The notes: generated by a model not told the origin, from the sequence alone. A stretch of DNA of 64,000 nt from Mycolicibacterium aromaticivorans JS19b1 = JCM 16368 (GCF_000559085.1 NZ_JALN02000001.1:1736001-1800000); one strand, 5' to 3'; numbered from the stretch's first letter, positions 8,345 to 17,471 are shown. Translations and numbers: made by a program.

Positions 8345-9436
8345 GTGACCGACGTCGACTTCTCGCTGCTGGACCTGCCCCGCGAGACCCCACCACCGGA
8401 TCCGGACGCGTATCTGCACGCGGCGATGGCCTGGCACTTCGGCACCGACACCGGCTCCCCGTACTGGCTGCGGACAGCCAACCGCCTGGACTTCGATCCG
8501 CTCACCGACGTCCGGACGTTCGCCGACCTGTGCCGGTTCCCGAATCTGGTCAACGAGTTACGTGACGTCCCCGCGCACGACCTGATCCCACGGGGTTACG
8601 GCACACCAGCGCCGGTCCCGCTGATCTTCGAATCCGGTGGCACGACAGGTGCGCCCAAGCGGACAGCGCAGCTACCCGACTGGGTGGCGCAGGTGGTCGA
8701 CTGGCAGACCGACGATTTCTCGTCCGCCGGGTTCGTGCCCGGCGGCGGCTTCCTGTGCCTCATGCCCAGCGGCCCGCACGGGGTCGGTTACTTCTCCCGG
8801 GCGGTGTCCGCCCGGCTCGGTTCGATCTGTCACACGGTCGATCTCGACCCCCGCTGGGTCAAGAAACTCGTCGCACGTGGCGCCGCGGCCGAAATGTCGG
8901 CCTACCTGAACCACCTTCTCGAACAAGCCGGATACGTTCTGCGCAGCCAGCACATCGTCAACCTGCACACCACTCCCCCGCTGCTGGACGCGATCGCGCG
9001 TGACGACACCCTCACCCGACTGCTCGGTGACACGGTTCGCTTCATCATGCTCAGCGGTGCGCATGTGGATCCCGACACCCTCGACGTGCTGCGGGACGTG
9101 TTCCCGGACACCGTGATCTCGATGGTGTTCGGCAGCACGATGATCCTGTCGCAGGCCCAAACCCGTACCACCGGTGATCAATTCGTGTTCGACCCGCGCA
9201 GCCCCTACGTCATGTTCCGGGTGGTCGACCCCGACACCGGCGAACAGGTCGGCTACGGCGATCGCGGCCAGGTGGTGATGAATCACATCAGCAAGGGCAT
9301 GTTCATCCCCAACAACCTCGAGCGGGACACGGCAATCAGGTTGCCCGGCCCCGACGAGCACATCGGGGACTCGGTCGCCGAGGTCGCACCCGTCGCCACC
9401 CTCGACGGCGAGGCCGTGATCGAGGGCGTGTACTGA
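8345..9436 (+). CDS. EhpF/LuxE-like adenylate-forming enzyme
   Basis: 363 aa, clearly shorter than a standard ANL-superfamily ligase (about 500 aa). It has the phosphate-binding loop ESGGTTGAPKR (about residue 97), a mid-domain MVFGSTMI segment and GYGDRGQVVMNH near the C terminus, but no full C-terminal ANL subdomain. This matches the group holding acyl-protein synthetase LuxE and phenazine-biosynthesis EhpF, which activate a carboxylate as acyl-AMP. The aldehyde dehydrogenase partner starts 2 nt downstream. Likely role: the activating half of a two-subunit carboxylic acid reductase. Substrate unknown. The GTG at 8345 has only a weak purine stretch upstream. Confidence 0.7.
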   Translation: MTDVDFSLLDLPRETPPPDPDAYLHAAMAWHFGTDTGSPYWLRTANRLDFDPLTDVRTFADLCRFPNLVNELRDVPAHDLIPRGYGTPAPVPLIFESGGTTGAPKRTAQLPDWVAQVVDWQTDDFSSAGFVPGGGFLCLMPSGPHGVGYFSRAVSARLGSICHTVDLDPRWVKKLVARGAAAEMSAYLNHLLEQAGYVLRSQHIVNLHTTPPLLDAIARDDTLTRLLGDTVRFIMLSGAHVDPDTLDVLRDVFPDTVISMVFGSTMILSQAQTRTTGDQFVFDPRSPYVMFRVVDPDTGEQVGYGDRGQVVMNHISKGMFIPNNLERDTAIRLPGPDEHIGDSVAEVAPVATLDGEAVIEGVY

Positions 9437-9438
9437 TC

Positions 9439-10806
9439 GTGATCGACCTACCCGGCCTGGTACCGAACGGCGAATACCGTTCCCGCAGGCGCGAAGTCAT
9501 CACCGACACCGCCGGCGTCCCGGTGGCCGAACTGAGCGTGGCCCCGCCGCTGTACATCGCGCGGACCATCGCCGCGCAGCGCAAGGCCACGGCACTGCCC
9601 GTCGATCAGCGACGTATCGCGCTGGCCAGGGCCGGCGCGGCTTTCGTCGACTCGACGGTTGCCGGGCTGGACTTCGAGTCGTATGTGCAACTGGCAAGCC
9701 GGGTTTCGGGGCTACCGATCGCGGTGGCGCGTACCCAGGCCATCGAGGTGAGCGAGGCCGTCGGCGTCGCGTTCGACTCGGTGCAGCCGGCCCGGCCGGT
9801 CGGTGCGGTTCCGGATTGGGCGGCGGTCCCACCCGGGCAGGCCGGCGCGATCTGGTCTCGGCGCGGTGAGGTGTTCGGGGTGCACGCCTCCGGCAATGCG
9901 CCCGGCGTCCACGGGCTGTGGCCGCAGGCCCTCGCGTTGGGGTACCGGGTGGCGATCCGGCCGTCGCGGCGTGAGCCGTTCACCGCGCACCGGCTCGTCA
10001 CCGCGTTGCGGAACAACGGATTCCGCGACGACGACGTGACCTACCTACCCACCGACCACGCCGGAGCCGACGAGATCATTCGCTCGGCCGACCTCGCCCT
10101 GGTGTACGGCGGCGATGACGTGGTCGCCAAGTACGGCGGCAACCCGAACGTCTTCGTCAACGGTCCGGGTCGCACCAAGATCGTGCTGACGGCTGATCAG
10201 GACTGGCGCGCACACCTTGACGTCATCGTCGACTCGATCGCCCGGCTGGGCGGCATGGCCTGTGTCAACACCACCGCCGTGCTGGTCGAGGCTGACGCGG
10301 CGGGGCTGGCCGCAGCGATCGCGCAGCGGCTGCGCACCATCGAGGCGCTGCCCGCCGACGACGAGCGCGCGGTGCTGCCCACCCAGCCGCTGGCGAATGC
10401 CGAGGCCATCGCGAGACGCGTCGCCGCGCGGGCCGCGGGCACCACCGCGCTGCTCGGCGCCGAGCAGATCGTGGCCGACCTCGGTGACGGCCGGGCAGCG
10501 CTGCGCCCGGCCGTGCACCTGCTTGCCGGCCCGGATCCCGAGAAGCTCGGCACCGAGTTGCCGTTCCCCTGCGTGTGGATCGCCCCATGGGCACGTGCTG
10601 CCGGCGTCGCAGTGCTGCGCAACTCACTGGTGGTCGGCGCGTTCACCGAGGACGACAGCCTGGTGACCGCACTGCTCGAGGAGCCCACGATCGCCAACGT
10701 CTACCGCGGCCCGGTGCCCACTTACTACACGGCGACCGGGCTGCCCCACGACGGTTTCCTGGCCGATTTCCTGATGCGCACGAAGGGGTTCGTCCGCCGC
10801 GGATGA
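9439..10806 (+). CDS. EhpG/LuxC-like aldehyde dehydrogenase (acyl reductase)
   Basis: 455-aa ALDH-superfamily protein. The nucleotide-binding region has GVHASGNAPGVHGLWPQALALG and RPSRREPFTAHRL, and the probable nucleophile is the Cys in GGMACVNTTAVLV. It looks more like acyl-CoA or acyl-protein reductases (LuxC, EhpG) than like typical ALDHs. The GTG at 9439 follows the EhpF-like stop by 2 nt, so the pair should be made in equal amounts. Inferred role: reduction of the activated acyl group to an aldehyde with NAD(P)H. The DUF1365 gene begins about 30-50 nt downstream and may belong to the same transcript. Confidence 0.7.
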   Translation: MIDLPGLVPNGEYRSRRREVITDTAGVPVAELSVAPPLYIARTIAAQRKATALPVDQRRIALARAGAAFVDSTVAGLDFESYVQLASRVSGLPIAVARTQAIEVSEAVGVAFDSVQPARPVGAVPDWAAVPPGQAGAIWSRRGEVFGVHASGNAPGVHGLWPQALALGYRVAIRPSRREPFTAHRLVTALRNNGFRDDDVTYLPTDHAGADEIIRSADLALVYGGDDVVAKYGGNPNVFVNGPGRTKIVLTADQDWRAHLDVIVDSIARLGGMACVNTTAVLVEADAAGLAAAIAQRLRTIEALPADDERAVLPTQPLANAEAIARRVAARAAGTTALLGAEQIVADLGDGRAALRPAVHLLAGPDPEKLGTELPFPCVWIAPWARAAGVAVLRNSLVVGAFTEDDSLVTALLEEPTIANVYRGPVPTYYTATGLPHDGFLADFLMRTKGFVRRG

Positions 10807-10855
10807 TCACCGGGGCCGCACCCATCCAAGCCTTCGGGTGCTCCGAATACCGGAT

Positions 10856-11635
10856 GTGGAACCGACAAGCACCCTCACAGGCCGCCCGACGACCGCGCTG
10901 TACCGGACCCGCATCACGCAACTACGCAGGTCACCGGTGCACCACCACACCGAGCGCTGCAGCTACAGCTGGTACGTCGACATCGACGACCTGCCGCGGC
11001 TGCCCCGGTGGCTGCAGCCTTTCGCCCGCTTCGAGGGTGCCGATCACTTCCACGGGGCGCCCGACGACACCCTGCGTCAGCGGGTCGACGCAGTTCTGGC
11101 CGACCACGGCGTCCACCTGCCGGGTGGCCGGATCACCGCACTGCTGCTGCCGCGCGTGCTGGGCCGGGCCTGCAACCCGCTGAGCCTGTTCTGGTGTCAC
11201 GACGCCCAGGGCGTCCTGCGCTGTGTGCTCGCCGAGATGCAGCACGGCGGGCGTCGACATGCCTACCTGTTGCCACCGGGTGAGTACGCCACCCCTTTCG
11301 ACGGGTCGGGCGGCCAGTACGTGATCCGCGCGCCCTTGCCCGACGAGGAAGTGGACCTGCGGATGTCGCTGTTCCGCGACCACGAGGCCGCCGTGGTCGC
11401 CACCGTCCGTGGCACTCGTCGGCCCGCCACCGTCGCCCACATCCTGCGACTGCAGGTGACGGCGCCGCTGGCTCCGCAGATGACCGCGCTGAGTATGCGG
11501 ATCCACGACTCCGTGCTGCGGCTGCGCGGTGTCCCGGCGATGCCGCGACCGGCCGAGCAGCTGGAACGCTCGCCGCACACCGTGGCCGTCCGTCCGGGTT
11601 GGACCGCGCAGAAATGTTCGTGGATGCCATCGTGA
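10856..11635 (+). CDS. DUF1365 family protein (Rv0448c-like)
   Basis: 259 aa with the DUF1365 hallmarks: ALYRTRITQLRRSPV near the N terminus, SYSWYVDIDDLPRLP, and LPRVLGRACNPLSLFWC in the middle. Members usually sit beside an FAD amine oxidase and a cyclopropane-synthase-like methyltransferase in lipid modification operons; neither is here. In M. tuberculosis the sigK locus includes a DUF1365 gene (Rv0448c), and sigK follows here too, so the association is conserved while the lipid genes are missing. The GTG at 10856 gives a short N terminus before ALYR; GTG 10838 is an in-frame alternative. Function unproven. Confidence 0.75.
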   Translation: MEPTSTLTGRPTTALYRTRITQLRRSPVHHHTERCSYSWYVDIDDLPRLPRWLQPFARFEGADHFHGAPDDTLRQRVDAVLADHGVHLPGGRITALLLPRVLGRACNPLSLFWCHDAQGVLRCVLAEMQHGGRRHAYLLPPGEYATPFDGSGGQYVIRAPLPDEEVDLRMSLFRDHEAAVVATVRGTRRPATVAHILRLQVTAPLAPQMTALSMRIHDSVLRLRGVPAMPRPAEQLERSPHTVAVRPGWTAQKCSWMPS

Positions 11636-11688
11636 CATGTGCGGCCGGAGGGGCCGTTAGGCTACGCGACGATGCCAGCAACATGTGG

Positions 11689-12252
11689 ATGGCCGCGTTG
11701 ACAACCGCGGCCGCTGAACTCGACGCACTTCTGCGCCGAGTGGCTCAGCGCGACGCCGATGCCTTTGCCTCTTTTTACGACGCCACCCGCGCGCGGGTGT
11801 ACGGACTGGTCACCCGCGTACTGCGGGACCAGGGCTACAGCGAAGAGACGACCCAGGACGTCTACCTGCAGGTGTGGCGGACCGCGGAAAGCTACGACCC
11901 TGCCTCGGGCAGCGCGGTCGCATGGCTGCTGACACTGGCGCACCGCCGCGCCGTGGACCGGGTGCGCTCCGAGCAGGCCGCCACGCAGCGCGAGTCCCGG
12001 TATGGCGCGTCCAGTGTCGAGCCGCCGCTGGACCACGTGGCCGACGCGGTGATCACCGATGACGAGCGGCGACAGGTGACCGCCTGCCTGGACGGGCTCA
12101 CCGACGTACAGCGCGAGTGCATCGAACTGGCCTATTACCAAGGAATGACTTACGTGCAGGTGGCGGAGCGGTTGGCCGCCAACCTGGCTACGGTGAAGTC
12201 CCGAATGCGCGATGCGCTTCGTGGCCTGCGTAATTGTTTGGGTGTGCGATGA
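11689..12252 (+). CDS. sigK: ECF RNA polymerase sigma factor SigK
   Basis: 187 aa, the same length as M. tuberculosis SigK with this start. Region 2 is [24 protein letters not shown] followed by [11 protein letters not shown], and region 4 is [26 protein letters not shown] with the helix-turn-helix to [12 protein letters not shown]. The ATG at 11689 is preferred; ATG 11683 is two codons upstream, and in-frame codons further up lie inside the DUF1365 end. Its stop overlaps the rskA start (ATGA). In tubercle bacilli SigK drives its own operon and mpt70/mpt83, which are not adjacent here. Confidence 0.92.
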   Translation: MAALTTAAAELDALLRRVAQRDADAFASFYDATRARVYGLVTRVLRDQGYSEETTQDVYLQVWRTAESYDPASGSAVAWLLTLAHRRAVDRVRSEQAATQRESRYGASSVEPPLDHVADAVITDDERRQVTACLDGLTDVQRECIELAYYQGMTYVQVAERLAANLATVKSRMRDALRGLRNCLGVR

Positions 12253-12980
12253 CTGAACCACACGAAACCGACCTGCTGGAGCTGGCGGTGCCGTATGCGC
12301 TGCATGCGGTGTCCAACGCTGAGCGTGACGAGATCGAGGACCGCCTGGCACAGCTGGCGCGGCCTGAAGCCGACGCCTTCTACGACGAGGTGCGGGCCGT
12401 CCGCGAGACCATGGCCGTCGTTTCGGCGGTCAGCGCCAGCGAACCGCCCGCCGACCTGCGGCGCAGGTTGTTGTCCGCGGTGGCCGATGACAACGTGCGC
12501 AGTCTGCCTGTGGCTCAACCTGATTCGACGGGCAATCGCTGGCGCGGCCCGGTGCTGGCGGTGGCGGCGGCACTGGTGATCGGCCTGGGCGCCGTCGGCC
12601 TCGGCATCGCGCTGCGCCCGGCACCGGCGAAAGTGTCGACCGCTCAGCAGGTCTTCGGCGCGCCCGACGTGCACACCGTCTCCGGTGCGATCCCGGGTGG
12701 TGGCACCGCGACGGTGGTGTTCTCCCGCGAGAAGAACGCCGGCGTGCTGGTGATGAACGACGTGCCGAAACCGGCGCCAGGCACGGTGTATCAGATGTGG
12801 CTGGTCGGCAACAGCGGCGCCACATCCGCCGGGACGATGGACGACAACGCCGTCACGCCGTCGACGACGGCAGTGCTGCCGGATCTCGGCGGCTCCACGG
12901 CACTGAAATTCACCGTCGAACCCGGCACCGGCTCCACCCAGCCGACGGGCCAGGTCGTGGCCGAACTTCCGCTGGTCTAA
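12249..12980 (+). CDS. rskA: Anti-sigma-K factor RskA
   Basis: 243 aa. The cytosolic N-terminal zinc-less anti-sigma domain (residues about 1-95, [20 protein letters not shown]) is followed by one transmembrane helix (about 101-122) and an extracellular RskA C-terminal domain with [12 protein letters not shown]. It holds SigK inactive until regulated proteolysis. The ATG at 12249 overlaps the sigK stop by 4 nt, giving coupled translation. The upstream in-frame start at 12234 is inside sigK and is rejected. Its 3' end overlaps the convergent YbdK-type gene by 4 nt. Confidence 0.92.
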   Translation: MTEPHETDLLELAVPYALHAVSNAERDEIEDRLAQLARPEADAFYDEVRAVRETMAVVSAVSASEPPADLRRRLLSAVADDNVRSLPVAQPDSTGNRWRGPVLAVAAALVIGLGAVGLGIALRPAPAKVSTAQQVFGAPDVHTVSGAIPGGGTATVVFSREKNAGVLVMNDVPKPAPGTVYQMWLVGNSGATSAGTMDDNAVTPSTTAVLPDLGGSTALKFTVEPGTGSTQPTGQVVAELPLV

Positions 12981-14083
12981 CGTTCCAGCGTCGCTTCGGC
13001 GGCGACGGCGATGACGTCGGCGATCTCGTGCCGTTCCCGCCACGCGGCGCGCTGCCGCATCGCCCCGTTACCGTCCCGCAGCAGGCGGCCCAGCTCGGCG
13101 TGCACCCACTCGCTGTCACCGAGTTCGTCCAGTGCCGGCTGGAGCAGGCCCAGCCACTCGCCCAGCACCCGTGACGTAGGGGCGGTAGCCCACCCCTCGA
13201 TCACGTCGATGGTCTGGCCGTCCAACCCGTCGTGCGCGGCCTTCCAATAGGCGGCACGCAGGATGTGGTCGTCGACCTTGGGCGCCTTCTCGCCGCCGCG
13301 GTCGGCCGCGAGCGCCGTCATCACCGCGGCCCGGCTCAGTGTCGCCAGCAGCACGGTCTCGGCCGAGGTGGCCGGGACGTCGGCGACCCGGATCTCGACC
13401 GTCGGGAACTTCTCGGACGGCCGCACATCCCAATAGACCATGCCCTCGTCGAGCATGGCGCCCGAGTCATTCATCAGCGCGACGATCGCGTCGTAGTGCT
13501 CGGCGGAATCGAAGTGCGGCGGCGGCCCTGCGCTGGGCCAGCGGCCCCACAGCACGCTGCGCCAACTGGCATGGCCACTGTCGGCGTTGCGGTAGATCGC
13601 CGAATTGGCGGTCAGGGCCAGCAGCATCGGCAGCCATGGACGCAGCCAGTTGCTGACGGCAATCGCCGCATCGCGGTTGGGCACCTCGACATGGACATGG
13701 CATCCGCAGATGCCCTGCTCGTGGGCGATCATCCCGAACCGCTCACCGATCTCCCGGTACCGCGGGGTGTCGGTCAGCGGAAAGCTGTGCGGCACCGTAG
13801 GCGGCAGGCCGACGGCCAGCAGTCGTGCGCCCGCCTTCTCGGCGGACTCGGCGGCAACCGCCCGGAGCTCGTTGATCTGTTGGCGCAGTTGCGAACTCGT
13901 CCGCGAAACCTCGGTGGCGGTCTCGACCTGACACGACGTCAGCTCCAGTTGAAGGTCGACCCCGCGTGCGGCCGCGTACTCGGCGACCTCGATGTTGCGG
14001 GCGACGGGTTCACCGGTGCTGGGATCGACGAGGAGGAATTCCTCCTCCACGCCGACGCTGGGCGGTTTCACGGTCCACGACAT
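12977..14083 (-). CDS. Carboxylate-amine ligase, YbdK/GCS2 family (Rv0433-like)
   Basis: 368-aa ATP-dependent ligase of the glutamate-cysteine ligase family 2 fold. Signature elements are [17 protein letters not shown] (residues 10-26), [21 protein letters not shown] and a C-terminal [15 protein letters not shown]. Family members show weak gamma-glutamylcysteine synthetase activity, but the natural product is not settled, and mycobacteria make mycothiol rather than glutathione. M. tuberculosis Rv0433 is the likely counterpart. Transcribed toward rskA, with a 4-nt tail overlap. No obvious Shine-Dalgarno before the ATG. Confidence 0.85.
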   Translation of the reverse strand: MSWTVKPPSVGVEEEFLLVDPSTGEPVARNIEVAEYAAARGVDLQLELTSCQVETATEVSRTSSQLRQQINELRAVAAESAEKAGARLLAVGLPPTVPHSFPLTDTPRYREIGERFGMIAHEQGICGCHVHVEVPNRDAAIAVSNWLRPWLPMLLALTANSAIYRNADSGHASWRSVLWGRWPSAGPPPHFDSAEHYDAIVALMNDSGAMLDEGMVYWDVRPSEKFPTVEIRVADVPATSAETVLLATLSRAAVMTALAADRGGEKAPKVDDHILRAAYWKAAHDGLDGQTIDVIEGWATAPTSRVLGEWLGLLQPALDELGDSEWVHAELGRLLRDGNGAMRQRAAWRERHEIADVIAVAAEATLER

Positions 14084-14179
14084 GCCCGCGCCGGGGTGGG
14101 GTCAAACCCAAAGGTCAGCCGTGCCACATACCGAGACCGACGCTGTCGATCACAGTGAGCCCGCCCATAGCATGCCGGG

Positions 14180-15013
14180 ATGGTCAAAGACTTTCGCTTC
14201 GGCATCGGTGTGCGGTCGGTCAAATCGGCACAGCGGCTGCGCGAAACCGTGCGCAGGTTTGAAGATCTGGGCTTCGACGTCCTGCATGTGCCGGACCATC
14301 TCGGCCGCTTCGGGGTGCCCGCGCCGTTCCCCACCATGGTGGCCGCGGCCGAGGCAGCCAAGACGATGCGGGTGGGGACGTTCGTGATCAATGCGGCGTT
14401 CTACAAGCCGGCGCTACTGGCCCGGGATGCCGTCGCCGTCGACGTTCTCAGTGAGGGCCGGCTCGACCTCGGCTTGGGTACCGGGTACGTGCGCGAAGAG
14501 TTCGAGGCCGCCGAGATGCCGTATCCGAGCGCCGGGGAGCGGGTCGACCACCTGCGGCACACCACGCAATACCTCAAACAGACCGCGCCGACGATCCCGA
14601 TCCTGATCGCGGGTAACGGCGACCGGGTGCTGCGCATCGCCGCCCAGCACGCCGACATCATCGGCCTGACCGGGGGCGGTGTACCGGAGTACCCCGGCCA
14701 CGACCCGCTGGCCGAGCGCATCGAATTCGTGCGGGCCGCGGCCGGCGAACGGTTCGCCGACCTCGAGTTGAACATCGCGATCACCGGTGTGCCGACGGAT
14801 TCGTCGGGCATCCCGGATCTGGCGCTGACGCGCGGCTACGCCCCGGACGCCACCGAGGAGCAACTGCTGGCGCTGCCGACCGTGCTGACGGGAACGCCGC
14901 GGGACATCGCTGACACCCTGCGAGCGCGGCGCGATGACTACGGCATCACTTACTTCACCGTGCAGGACTACCACGCGGAGTACTTCGCGAAAGTCATAGA
15001 GGAACTGCGCTAA
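14180..15013 (+). CDS. LLM-class F420-dependent oxidoreductase
   Basis: 277-aa luciferase-like (TIM-barrel) oxidoreductase. Recognised by FRFGIGVRSVKSAQRLRE at the N terminus, VLHVPDHLGRFG, GRLDLGLGTGYVREEFEAA and ILIAGNGDRVLRIAAQHADIIGL. It resembles the MSMEG_2516 subfamily of predicted F420-dependent enzymes. The ATG at 14180 lies 6 nt after TAGCAT (14168-14173), so it is probably leaderless. Divergent from the YbdK-type gene across a 96-nt region that must hold both promoters. Substrate unknown. Confidence 0.85.
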   Translation: MVKDFRFGIGVRSVKSAQRLRETVRRFEDLGFDVLHVPDHLGRFGVPAPFPTMVAAAEAAKTMRVGTFVINAAFYKPALLARDAVAVDVLSEGRLDLGLGTGYVREEFEAAEMPYPSAGERVDHLRHTTQYLKQTAPTIPILIAGNGDRVLRIAAQHADIIGLTGGGVPEYPGHDPLAERIEFVRAAAGERFADLELNIAITGVPTDSSGIPDLALTRGYAPDATEEQLLALPTVLTGTPRDIADTLRARRDDYGITYFTVQDYHAEYFAKVIEELR

Positions 15014-15067
15014 CGGGTTTGCGAGGCCGTCGGACTGGCTATGGCTCCACGATTGGAGGCGTACAGC

Positions 15068-15346
15068 ATGGCGGTTTTACCGGGGTATTCGATGGAACAC
15101 GACGGGTTTGACGACGGAAGAATGCAGCACGCGGAGGGCGTTCTGGTGGGTTTGAGGCGCTGCTCGGTGGATGCGGCCTGCGGGGAGATCGACCAGGTAT
15201 CGCAGCGCCACCGGCTGGACGGTAGACGGGTGGCCAAGGCTCTGGTCCGGTTGGCCCAAGACGTCGAACCCGAGGCCGACAGCAATGCAACCGCCGTTGC
15301 CCGCTTCGAGTGGGGTGCGCTGCTGGCGGGAGGCCAACGATCATGA
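15068..15346 (+). CDS. Solo ANTAR-domain protein
   Basis: 92 aa, mostly one ANTAR RNA-binding domain (about residues 25-75, HAEGVLVGLRRCSVDAACGEI followed by SQRHRLDGRRVAKALV). ANTAR proteins bind paired hairpins in nascent RNA and prevent termination; most are fused to a sensor, but here none is seen. The ATG at 15068 is chosen for ggagg 8 nt upstream; an in-frame ATG at 15041 lacks a ribosome-binding site. The stop overlaps a 36-codon ORF (ATGA). A GAF-ANTAR gene lies 1.4 kb downstream. Confidence 0.65.
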   Translation: MAVLPGYSMEHDGFDDGRMQHAEGVLVGLRRCSVDAACGEIDQVSQRHRLDGRRVAKALVRLAQDVEPEADSNATAVARFEWGALLAGGQRS

Positions 15347-15453
15347 TTCGCCGGTTCGTCGCCTGGGTTCGCCAGGACTACCCCAAGGCCGCCCCGACCC
15401 ACGGCCACAACTACCTGCTTGCGCTGTACTCGCCCCGCGGTGCGGTGCGCTGA
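15343..15453 (+). CDS. 36-aa micro-ORF coupled to ANTAR gene
   Basis: The ATG at 15343 overlaps the ANTAR stop (ATGA). The product begins MIRRFVAWVRQDYPKAAP and contains NYLLALYS. This resembles the first helix region of mycobacterial DUF3349-type proteins (a WxRxxYPxGxP pattern) but stops after 36 residues, so it may be a truncated relic or a genuine small protein. The 4-nt overlap and family-like opening favour translation. Followed 53 nt later by tRNA-Arg. Confidence 0.45.
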   Translation: MIRRFVAWVRQDYPKAAPTHGHNYLLALYSPRGAVR

Positions 15454-15506
15454 CCCGCTGGTATGACGGGTGCGCTGTCGGCAGGCGGTAAGCTCCCAGC
15501 CGTTGC

Positions 15507-15579
15507 GCCCCCGTAGCTCAGGGGATAGAGCACGGCTCTCCTAAAGCCGGTGTCGCAGGTTCGAATCCTGCCGGGGGCA
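15507..15579 (+). tRNA. tRNA-Arg(CCT)
   Basis: Complete cloverleaf: acceptor GCCCCCG/CGGGGGC, D stem GCTC/GAGC, anticodon stem CGGCT/AGCCG with loop CTCCTAA (anticodon CCT at 15540-15542, reading AGG), T stem GCAGG/CCTGC with TTCGAAT, discriminator A. CCA is not encoded. It reads the rare arginine codon AGG, consistent with a high-G+C host that prefers CGC/CGG. Confidence 0.97.
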
Positions 15580-15587
15580 CTTTTTCG

Positions 15588-16718
15588 CTAGGCGATCGAC
15601 TGGCTGGCGTCACCGCCGACGTCCGGTCGACGCCGGTCGATCGGGTCGGTGTTCTGGTGCCGGCAGCCGTTGCCGCCGGCGCGCTTGGCGCGGTACATCG
15701 CCCAGTCGGCGTTGCCCACCAGCCGGTCGACGAGCACCTTGTGGTCTCCGTGGGTGTCGGACAACCGGACCGCGGTGGTCCCGACGCTGGCGGTGACTCC
15801 GGCCGGCGACTCCGCGATCGCGGAGCAGATACGTTGCGCCAACTCATTGCAGTCCGCGCTGGGCAACGCGGTCGCCACCAGGAATTCCTCACCGCCGCTG
15901 CGGCCGACCACCGCCTCGGTACCGGCAGCATCCTCGATGGCGCGGGCGACGTGCACCAGTGCCTCGTCACCGGCGGCGTGCCCGTAGCGGTCGTTGACCG
16001 ACTTGAACTTGTCCAGGTCGATCAGAGCCACCGCGAGGTGAGCGTCGGCATGACGTCCCGACTCGATCAGCCCGAACGTCTGAGTGTGGAACAGTCGCCG
16101 GTTGAGCAATCCGGTCAGCGGATCACGTTCGGCGCGAAGAAGATCGACGCCGAGCGCGTTCACCAGAATCTGGATGGCCAGCGGCAGCGCGATGTTGACC
16201 TGGATGATCAACCACCAGTCCACGCCGGCGATGATCAACTGCCCGTGGGCGGCCATGCGCACCGCACCCCAGGTGGCCACGGTGGCCGCGACAAAGAAGT
16301 TGTACAGCACCAGAGCAGTGGTGTGGAAGAACGCAATGTAGGCGCCGATCGTCGCGAACGAGATGCAGCCGACCAGGGCGTGCAGTGGACTCGGATTGGC
16401 CAGGCAAGCCAACGCCATAGATGCGTTGGTGATCAACACAAAAACCAGCGACTCACGCCGGGTCGGCCACTTGACCGTGAACAGCGCGGCCCCGATCACA
16501 CCGCCGGCAATGGCCAGCCACGTCATCGCTCTGGGGACGGTTCCGATCGGCCCGTCCGGCGAATGCAGCATGCCCAGCAGGCACGCGATCATCGAGACGG
16601 CGAGAAATGCCATGAGCGCGCGCGCCGGACCACGCATGCCACGGTCAGCGAGGTAGCCGCTCAACCATTCGTAATGAGTGGATTGCTGCCACCAACGCCT
16701 GAGCGCATCCCTCACCAT
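15588..16718 (-). CDS. Membrane-bound GGDEF diguanylate cyclase
   Basis: 376 aa. About six hydrophobic helices (residues about 30-190, e.g. ALMAFLAVSMIACLLGML) precede a C-terminal GGDEF domain starting at DPLTGLLNRRLF. It has DLDKFKSVNDRYGHAAGDE and the catalytic motif RSGGEEF. The loop before GGEEF (GTEAVVGR) lacks the RxxD inhibitory site, so product feedback through that site is not expected. Probably makes c-di-GMP in response to a membrane signal. Its 3' end lies 8 nt from the tRNA. A GAF-EAL protein is encoded about 6 kb away. Confidence 0.9.
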   Translation of the reverse strand: MVRDALRRWWQQSTHYEWLSGYLADRGMRGPARALMAFLAVSMIACLLGMLHSPDGPIGTVPRAMTWLAIAGGVIGAALFTVKWPTRRESLVFVLITNASMALACLANPSPLHALVGCISFATIGAYIAFFHTTALVLYNFFVAATVATWGAVRMAAHGQLIIAGVDWWLIIQVNIALPLAIQILVNALGVDLLRAERDPLTGLLNRRLFHTQTFGLIESGRHADAHLAVALIDLDKFKSVNDRYGHAAGDEALVHVARAIEDAAGTEAVVGRSGGEEFLVATALPSADCNELAQRICSAIAESPAGVTASVGTTAVRLSDTHGDHKVLVDRLVGNADWAMYRAKRAGGNGCRHQNTDPIDRRRPDVGGDASQSIA

Positions 16719-16787
16719 TGAGCGACCCCCACGAGCACCAGCAACTTCTGACCAACGATACCGCCGGTTCGGGGACGCTCGTGCCGA

Positions 16788-17471
16788 CTACGTGCCCCTG
16801 GTCGCGATTACCCGATTCGCGATGTCGACCAACCTGGTGTTAGAGGTCTGCGACAGCTCGCGCAGCATCTCGAACGCGCGCATGGCGTCGACGTTGAACC
16901 GTTCCATGATCACGCCCTTGGCCTGCCCGATGACATCGCGGGTGGTCAGCGCGGACTCGAGTTGCTCTCCGTGCTTGCTGGCCAGGACTGCCGACGCGGC
17001 GTGAGCGGCCAGCACCGACCCGATCGCCTCGGACTGCCCGTCGAAGGCGTGCGGTTGCATGCCGAACAGATTCAGTGCGCCCGCGGTGGTTTTTCCGGTG
17101 TACAGCTTGAACGACAAGCCGCTGCGCACCCCGAGTTCGGTGACCGCGGCGCTGTACTTCGGCCAGCGCCGCTCGGTGGTGAAGTCGTCGGTGCGCACGA
17201 TCAGCTCGTCGACGGCGGCCTGGATGCACGGTCCTTCCCCGCAGGCCTCCTGCAGTGCGTCGAGTTGGTAGATCAATTCCGAGGTCCCGAACAGGGACTC
17301 GAACTTGCCGCCCTTGCCGATCAGCAGCACGCCACAGGTGTCCGTCCCGGGAATCATCTCCGTCGCCGCGGCGGTCACCCCTGCCAGTACCTCGTCGACG
17401 TTGCGGGGCGGCGCCGTCGCTCGGGCCAACTCCGCCATCCGCAGCGCCAGATCGTGGTTGGGCACAGACAT
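16788..17471 (-). CDS. GAF-ANTAR transcription antiterminator
   Basis: 227 aa. A GAF sensor (about residues 25-165, with CGVLLIGKGGKFESLFG and LQEACGEGPCIQA) is followed by an ANTAR domain (about 165-225, VIGQAKGVIMERFNVDAMRAFEMLRELSQ). Mycobacteria carry several such proteins that sense small ligands and act on nascent RNA. The ATG at 17471 (MSVPNHDL) is chosen; a GTG six codons upstream is possible. Upstream of the GGDEF gene on the same strand, 69 nt apart. Confidence 0.9.
   Translation of the reverse strand: MSVPNHDLALRMAELARATAPPRNVDEVLAGVTAAATEMIPGTDTCGVLLIGKGGKFESLFGTSELIYQLDALQEACGEGPCIQAAVDELIVRTDDFTTERRWPKYSAAVTELGVRSGLSFKLYTGKTTAGALNLFGMQPHAFDGQSEAIGSVLAAHAASAVLASKHGEQLESALTTRDVIGQAKGVIMERFNVDAMRAFEMLRELSQTSNTRLVDIANRVIATRGT

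Noticed and set aside
15453..15588. Prophage integration at the tRNA-Arg gene
   Set aside because: No integrase, no duplicated tRNA 3' end and ordinary genes on both sides.
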